Source: Candidatus Moranbacteria bacterium UBA2282
GTDB lineage: Bacteria; Patescibacteriota; Minisyncoccia; Moranbacterales; UBA2206
NCBI GenBank assembly: GCA_002345745.1
Contig: DDWQ01000019.1
Span: 1-64,000, forward strand
Reading direction: 5' to 3'
Length of the DNA: 64,000 bases
Shown here in pieces: positions 61,610 to 64,000 of the stretch. Position 1 is the stretch's first letter, and each line of letters opens with the position of its first letter. The notes beneath the pieces are model-generated. The model searched no databases. It worked only from the letters and a program-made list of their open reading frames with translations, and was not told the origin of the DNA. The position numbers and the translations under genes are program-made.

Positions 61610-61945
61610 TTAAAATAATTTACCGCCAATTTCTGCAAAGTCTTTATCGGGCGCAATTAAAATACATTTCCCATCTTTATCTGGCACTCCGAGCGTCAAA
61701 GATTCCGAAATAAATGGACCTATTTGTCGGGGTGGAAAATTTACCACACCTAAAACTAACTTACCGATCAGTTCGTCTTTTTTATAATGATCAACGATTT
61801 GAACTGATGATTTTTTGATACCAATTTCAGAGCCAAAATCAATAGTTATCTTGTATGCTGGCTTTCGGGCTTCTGGAAAATTTTGCACATCGATTATTTT
61901 TCCTGTTCTGATATCCAATTTTTGAAAGTCTTCTATTGTTGCCAT
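61610..61945 (-). CDS. csaA: CsaA-type tRNA-binding protein
   Basis: 111 residues from the ATG at 61945. The EMAP-like OB fold runs through: IRTGKIIDVQNFPEARKPAYKITIDFG, GKLVLGVVNFPPRQIGPFISE and LTLGVPDKDGKCILIAPDK. CsaA is a small dimeric tRNA-binding protein with reported chaperone-like activity. It is one base after the Nudix stop codon, so they are co-transcribed. Unlike the PheT-like protein at 17834-18289 it has no PheT start. Confidence 0.9.
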   Translation of the reverse strand: MATIEDFQKLDIRTGKIIDVQNFPEARKPAYKITIDFGSEIGIKKSSVQIVDHYKKDELIGKLVLGVVNFPPRQIGPFISESLTLGVPDKDGKCILIAPDKDFAEIGGKLF

Positions 61946-61946
61946 A

Positions 61947-62519
61947 TTATTGACTAAAATAATTATTCTCCACAAAATCAATTGCCAACAAAGTATTCTT
62001 CTCAGTTACCAAACTTCTTGCCTCATCCAAACTTTTCCAATCTGCTTCGTGAAATTCTTCTAATAATTTAGCTTCTACTGGATTAAAGTTATTTTTATCT
62101 ACAGACACGAAACACCATAAGTCATAATGAAAATTACATGGCTGTTTTGTTGGATTATCAATTTCAGTTATTGTCAAAAAAGCTGGTGAGTTAAGTTCAA
62201 AATCATTACCATCCAATCCCCATTCCTCGCCAATTTCTCTCACCAAAGTTTCTTTAATTGTTTCACCGCTATCGATATGTCCGCCATTAAAAAGCCACAA
62301 TCCTGATTTTTTATGATGACCGATAAAAAATTGTTTGGCATTCGGATCATAGGCTGCGAAATAGGCACAAAGATGGGATTTTGGATTTTCATCCTTTGTC
62401 AAAGTTCCTTGTTCAATTCTTTGCAGAAATTTTGACGCCATTTCATTGTTTGCGAAATGACTATTTAATAACTCCTCCAATTCTGATGCTATTTTTGATT
62501 TTTGCTCATTCATATTCAT
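61947..62519 (-). CDS. Nudix hydrolase
   Basis: 190 residues from the ATG at 62519, just after the rdgB stop. The Nudix box GGHIDSGETIKETLVREIGEEWG is complete. An N-terminal helical part (about 1-60) precedes it, and NFHYDLWCFVSVD gives the following strands. Substrate unknown (nucleotide derivative or similar). Member of a three-gene run rdgB, this gene, csaA. Confidence 0.85.
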   Translation of the reverse strand: MNMNEQKSKIASELEELLNSHFANNEMASKFLQRIEQGTLTKDENPKSHLCAYFAAYDPNAKQFFIGHHKKSGLWLFNGGHIDSGETIKETLVREIGEEWGLDGNDFELNSPAFLTITEIDNPTKQPCNFHYDLWCFVSVDKNNFNPVEAKLLEEFHEADWKSLDEARSLVTEKNTLLAIDFVENNYFSQ

Positions 62520-62523
62520 AATT

Positions 62524-63069
62524 TTATTTACTTTTTTCAAAAAAACTTTTTAATTCAGCAAAAGGCTTCAATTGCAAATATGTTTTTTTATCATCATCTT
62601 CATTCAAAGATGCTCGCGTCACATCATATCCTTCGGGAATAAATATTCTATCCCATCCAAAACCATTTTCACCAGCAGGAGTTTCTGCAATTCGCCCATT
62701 CAATTGCCCCTCAAATAATTCCAATTTATTTCCGTCATAATATCCAAAGACACATTTTGCAACTGCATTTCTTGTTTTTCCATTAATCATTGAACAAATT
62801 GTTTCAAAGGGAATATGGTCAACAAAAAATCTAATGAATGGTCCTGGCAAACCATTCAAAGCCTCGAATTCCAGTGCAACATCTTCAACAATAACTGGGC
62901 TTTTTATAATTTCAAAAGCTTGTCTAACTTTATGCTCGACAATTTCCTTCAAATCCATGGATTGAATCTCATCCAAATCAGCTTTTCTATGAGCTACGGG
63001 ATGACCAAGATATTTTGCTAAATAATCAGCTTTCCCTTGATTTCCTGTTATGAAAGTAATTTCTTGCAT
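62524..63069 (-). CDS. Non-canonical purine NTP pyrophosphatase (RdgB/HAM1)
   Basis: 181 residues from the ATG at 63069 (a TTG at 63081 is less likely). FITGNQGKADYLAKYLG is the nucleotide-binding start, VIVEDVALEFEALNGLPGPFIR the central block, and GFGWDRIFIPEGYD the C-terminal motif. It hydrolyses ITP, dITP and XTP to keep them out of DNA and RNA. Sits before the Nudix and csaA genes; all three point to nucleotide and tRNA quality control. Confidence 0.88.
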   Translation of the reverse strand: MQEITFITGNQGKADYLAKYLGHPVAHRKADLDEIQSMDLKEIVEHKVRQAFEIIKSPVIVEDVALEFEALNGLPGPFIRFFVDHIPFETICSMINGKTRNAVAKCVFGYYDGNKLELFEGQLNGRIAETPAGENGFGWDRIFIPEGYDVTRASLNEDDDKKTYLQLKPFAELKSFFEKSK

Positions 63070-63165
63070 ATTATTTTGCAATTACATTTAGTTAAATTTC
63101 TTCCATACACCTTCTGAAATCACATTCATTATTTTTCTCTAATTTAAGGCTCTTTAATTACTTTT

Positions 63166-63194
63166 ATGGTATCATTTAAGTAAGCTATTATCAA
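63166..63194 (-). promoter_or_regulatory. Possible promoter of the rdgB-Nudix-csaA operon
   Basis: Minus-strand TTGATA (63189-63194), 17 bases, TACCAT (63166-63171). The -10 is weak. The rest of 63070-63279 holds a short direct repeat TGCATAACAAGGAC near 63209-63238 and no gene. Confidence 0.4.
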
Positions 63195-63279
63195 GCCTAA
63201 CTATGAAAAATGCATAACAAGGACTGCATAACAAGGACGGTCCTCGACAAGTGCCACAAATTTTGCTTTAGCAGAAAGC

Positions 63280-63308
63280 AAAACAGCCTCCATCAAGGAG
63301 ACTGTTTC
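63280..63308 (-). terminator. Terminator after tRNA-Trp
   Basis: On the minus strand AAACAGTCTCC-TTGAT-GGAGGCTGTTTTG. It lies eight bases past the tRNA end and closes the tRNA-Thr, rpmG, tRNA-Trp unit. Confidence 0.7.
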
Positions 63309-63316
63309 TGGTCATG

Positions 63317-63387
63317 CACGAGTGGAAGGAGTCGAACCCTCACTAAAGGTTTTGGAGACCTTCGTTCTACCGCTAAACTACACCCGC
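63317..63387 (-). tRNA. trnW: tRNA-Trp (CCA)
   Basis: 71 bases, minus strand. Acceptor GCGGGTG / CACTCGT (G1-U72 wobble), D-arm with GTTTAGCGGTAGAAC, anticodon arm AAGGT-CTCCAAA-ACCTT with anticodon CCA, T-arm with TTCGACT. The 3' CCA is not encoded. It follows rpmG, the usual tRNA-Trp neighbourhood near secE. Confidence 0.93.
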
Positions 63388-63489
63388 ATGCCATGCCAAA
63401 AGCATGGAATTTCCAATTCTCAATTTCCAATTTCCAAACAAATTCCAATGATTAAATTTCCAAACATCTAGAAATTAGAAATTCTAGTA

Positions 63490-63654
63490 TTATTTAGTCT
63501 CCTTATGAGTTGTGTGCGCTTTGCATTTCTTGCAATGTTTTTGCATTACGAGTTTTTCTTTCAATAGTTTCTTATTTCGAGTTGTGAAATAATTTACTGA
63601 TGTGCAGACTTCGCACTTCAGTTTAACCATATTGTCACTATTTTTCTTTGCCAT
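63490..63654 (-). CDS. rpmG: Ribosomal protein L33
   Basis: 54 residues: starts MAKKNSDNMVKLKCEVCTS, then NYFTTRNKK and QKHCKKCKAHTTHKE. Two CxxC pairs (Cys14/Cys17 and Cys41/Cys44) bind zinc. A component of the 50S subunit. It lies between tRNA-Thr and tRNA-Trp, a conserved arrangement before secE-nusG in bacteria. Absent from a list of longer ORFs because of its size, but the start, motif set and length are all right. Confidence 0.93.
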   Translation of the reverse strand: MAKKNSDNMVKLKCEVCTSVNYFTTRNKKLLKEKLVMQKHCKKCKAHTTHKETK

Positions 63655-63736
63655 AATATTTTTGTCCCGTTAAATTTCGCTGTATGCGAAATGATTAACT
63701 GAGATTATGTATTTACTTATTTATTAATTTCGCTTG

Positions 63737-64000
63737 AGCCGTTGTGCGGAATCGAACCGCAGACCTCATCCCTCATTTACACCTTCATTTTTTAATTACC
63801 AATATGTATTGTGAAGGATTAGACTGTATATTGAGCATATCCATTATAGACTTAGCTCCCCTTGTCAGTCGTTCGGGCGTCCTATGAACGCCACGGTCTG
63901 AACCTCATACAGGCCTTTAACCGTAATTCGGGATTCGTCACTCAGTTTCCTGCGTGATGGGCAATAAATTTACCAAGGATGTGCTCTACCAACTGAGCTA
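63737..64000 (-). tRNA. trnT: tRNA-Thr (GGU) split by a group I intron, 5' end beyond the window
   Basis: Minus strand. From the right edge: D-arm AGCTCAGTTGGTAGAGCA, anticodon stem 5' half CATCC, loop start TTGGT, then an intron of about 198 bases. The 3' exon is AG, stem GGATG, variable AGGTC, T-arm TGCGG-TTCGATT-CCGCA and acceptor CAACGGC. The anticodon is GGU. The split is after position 36, where group I introns of tRNA-Ile(CAU) type are known to sit. The first acceptor strand lies past 64000. Confidence 0.85.
63774..63971 (-). ncRNA. Group I intron in tRNA-Thr
   Basis: About 198 bases, no ORF. The 5' exon ends in U36 and the intron ends in G (63774), as required. P2 is TCAC-G-CAG-GAAA-CTG-A-GTGA. 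P7 strands are TTCAGAC and GTCTAA with a bulged C. P9 is CCTTCA / TGAAGG. An internal hairpin GGCGT / ACGCC lies in the P6/P8 region. The P1 guide is only partly visible, so exact splice sites are estimates. Confidence 0.78.

Noticed and set aside
1..64000. CRISPR array or Cas genes
   Set aside because: No regularly spaced direct repeats and no Cas motifs were seen anywhere.
1..64000. Alternative genetic code with UGA read as Gly
   Set aside because: UGA ends well-conserved genes at family-typical lengths, for example the HIT protein at 51836-51838.

Overview
The window looks like a chromosomal segment of a small-genome, AT-rich bacterium of the Candidate Phyla Radiation (Patescibacteria), probably a Parcubacteria/Moranbacteria-like lineage. 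This is inferred from the gene set: a DUF4012 protein, RhuM/Fic proteins, a compact PGK, an ADP-forming acetyl-CoA synthetase, an archaeal-type AspRS, a mini ProRS, small palindromes inside coding sequences and an intron-bearing tRNA. UGA is a stop codon (51836-51838, 59708-59710, 60809-60811), so the Gly-UGA code of Gracilibacteria does not apply. Almost every gene is on the minus strand. The DEAD-box helicase at 53064-54326 is the one clear plus-strand gene.

Layout. 1-400: end of a small ORF, then a decayed RhuM gene with its promoter/operator. 395-13229: envelope and surface polysaccharide genes (murJ, DUF4012, three GT4 glycosyltransferases, DUF2207, Wzz-like protein, WcaJ-like sugar transferase) with a RhuM gene inside. 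13258-13677: rnpB with a large extra stem. 13784-19486: tRNA charging (valS, a single-chain mitochondrial-type PheRS, an orphan PheT N-terminal domain, tyrS), marked by palindromic insertions and a hairpin element. 19591-27300: DsbA-like protein and a MacAB-type exporter operon, interrupted by a REP-associated transposase with REP copies and a putative metalloprotease. 27330-38925: rnhA, recJ, a degenerate receiver protein, ADP-forming acetyl-CoA synthetase, PfkB kinase, gpmI, eno, RhuM-Fic, Nudix, pgk. 39015-39510: a ~0.5 kb non-coding imperfect palindrome. 39545-50766: cell wall, chromosome condensation and housekeeping (mraY, D,D-carboxypeptidase, scpB, scpA, MFS, aspS, tandem receiver, ispH, ABC exporter, proS). 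50874-57434: amino-acid kinase with a structured leader, HIT protein, Cys-rich exported protein, helicase, YraQ-type permease with a mini-thioredoxin, small exported and zinc proteins, TspO. 57552-63069: two Fic proteins with clear operators, membrane proteins, Nudix proteins, CsaA, RdgB. 63317-64000: tRNA-Trp, rpmG and a tRNA-Thr(GGU) split by a group I intron.

The genes support a fermentative cell: lower glycolysis (pgk, gpmI, eno) plus ADP-forming acetyl-CoA synthetase gives substrate-level ATP, and a minimal peptidoglycan/polysaccharide pathway builds the surface. The most unusual signals are the PheRS arrangement, the group I intron tRNA, the REP/RAYT system that inserted into its own gene and an exporter operon, the long palindrome between pgk and mraY, palindromes inside essential genes, and a possible switching leader RNA before the glutamate 5-kinase-like gene.
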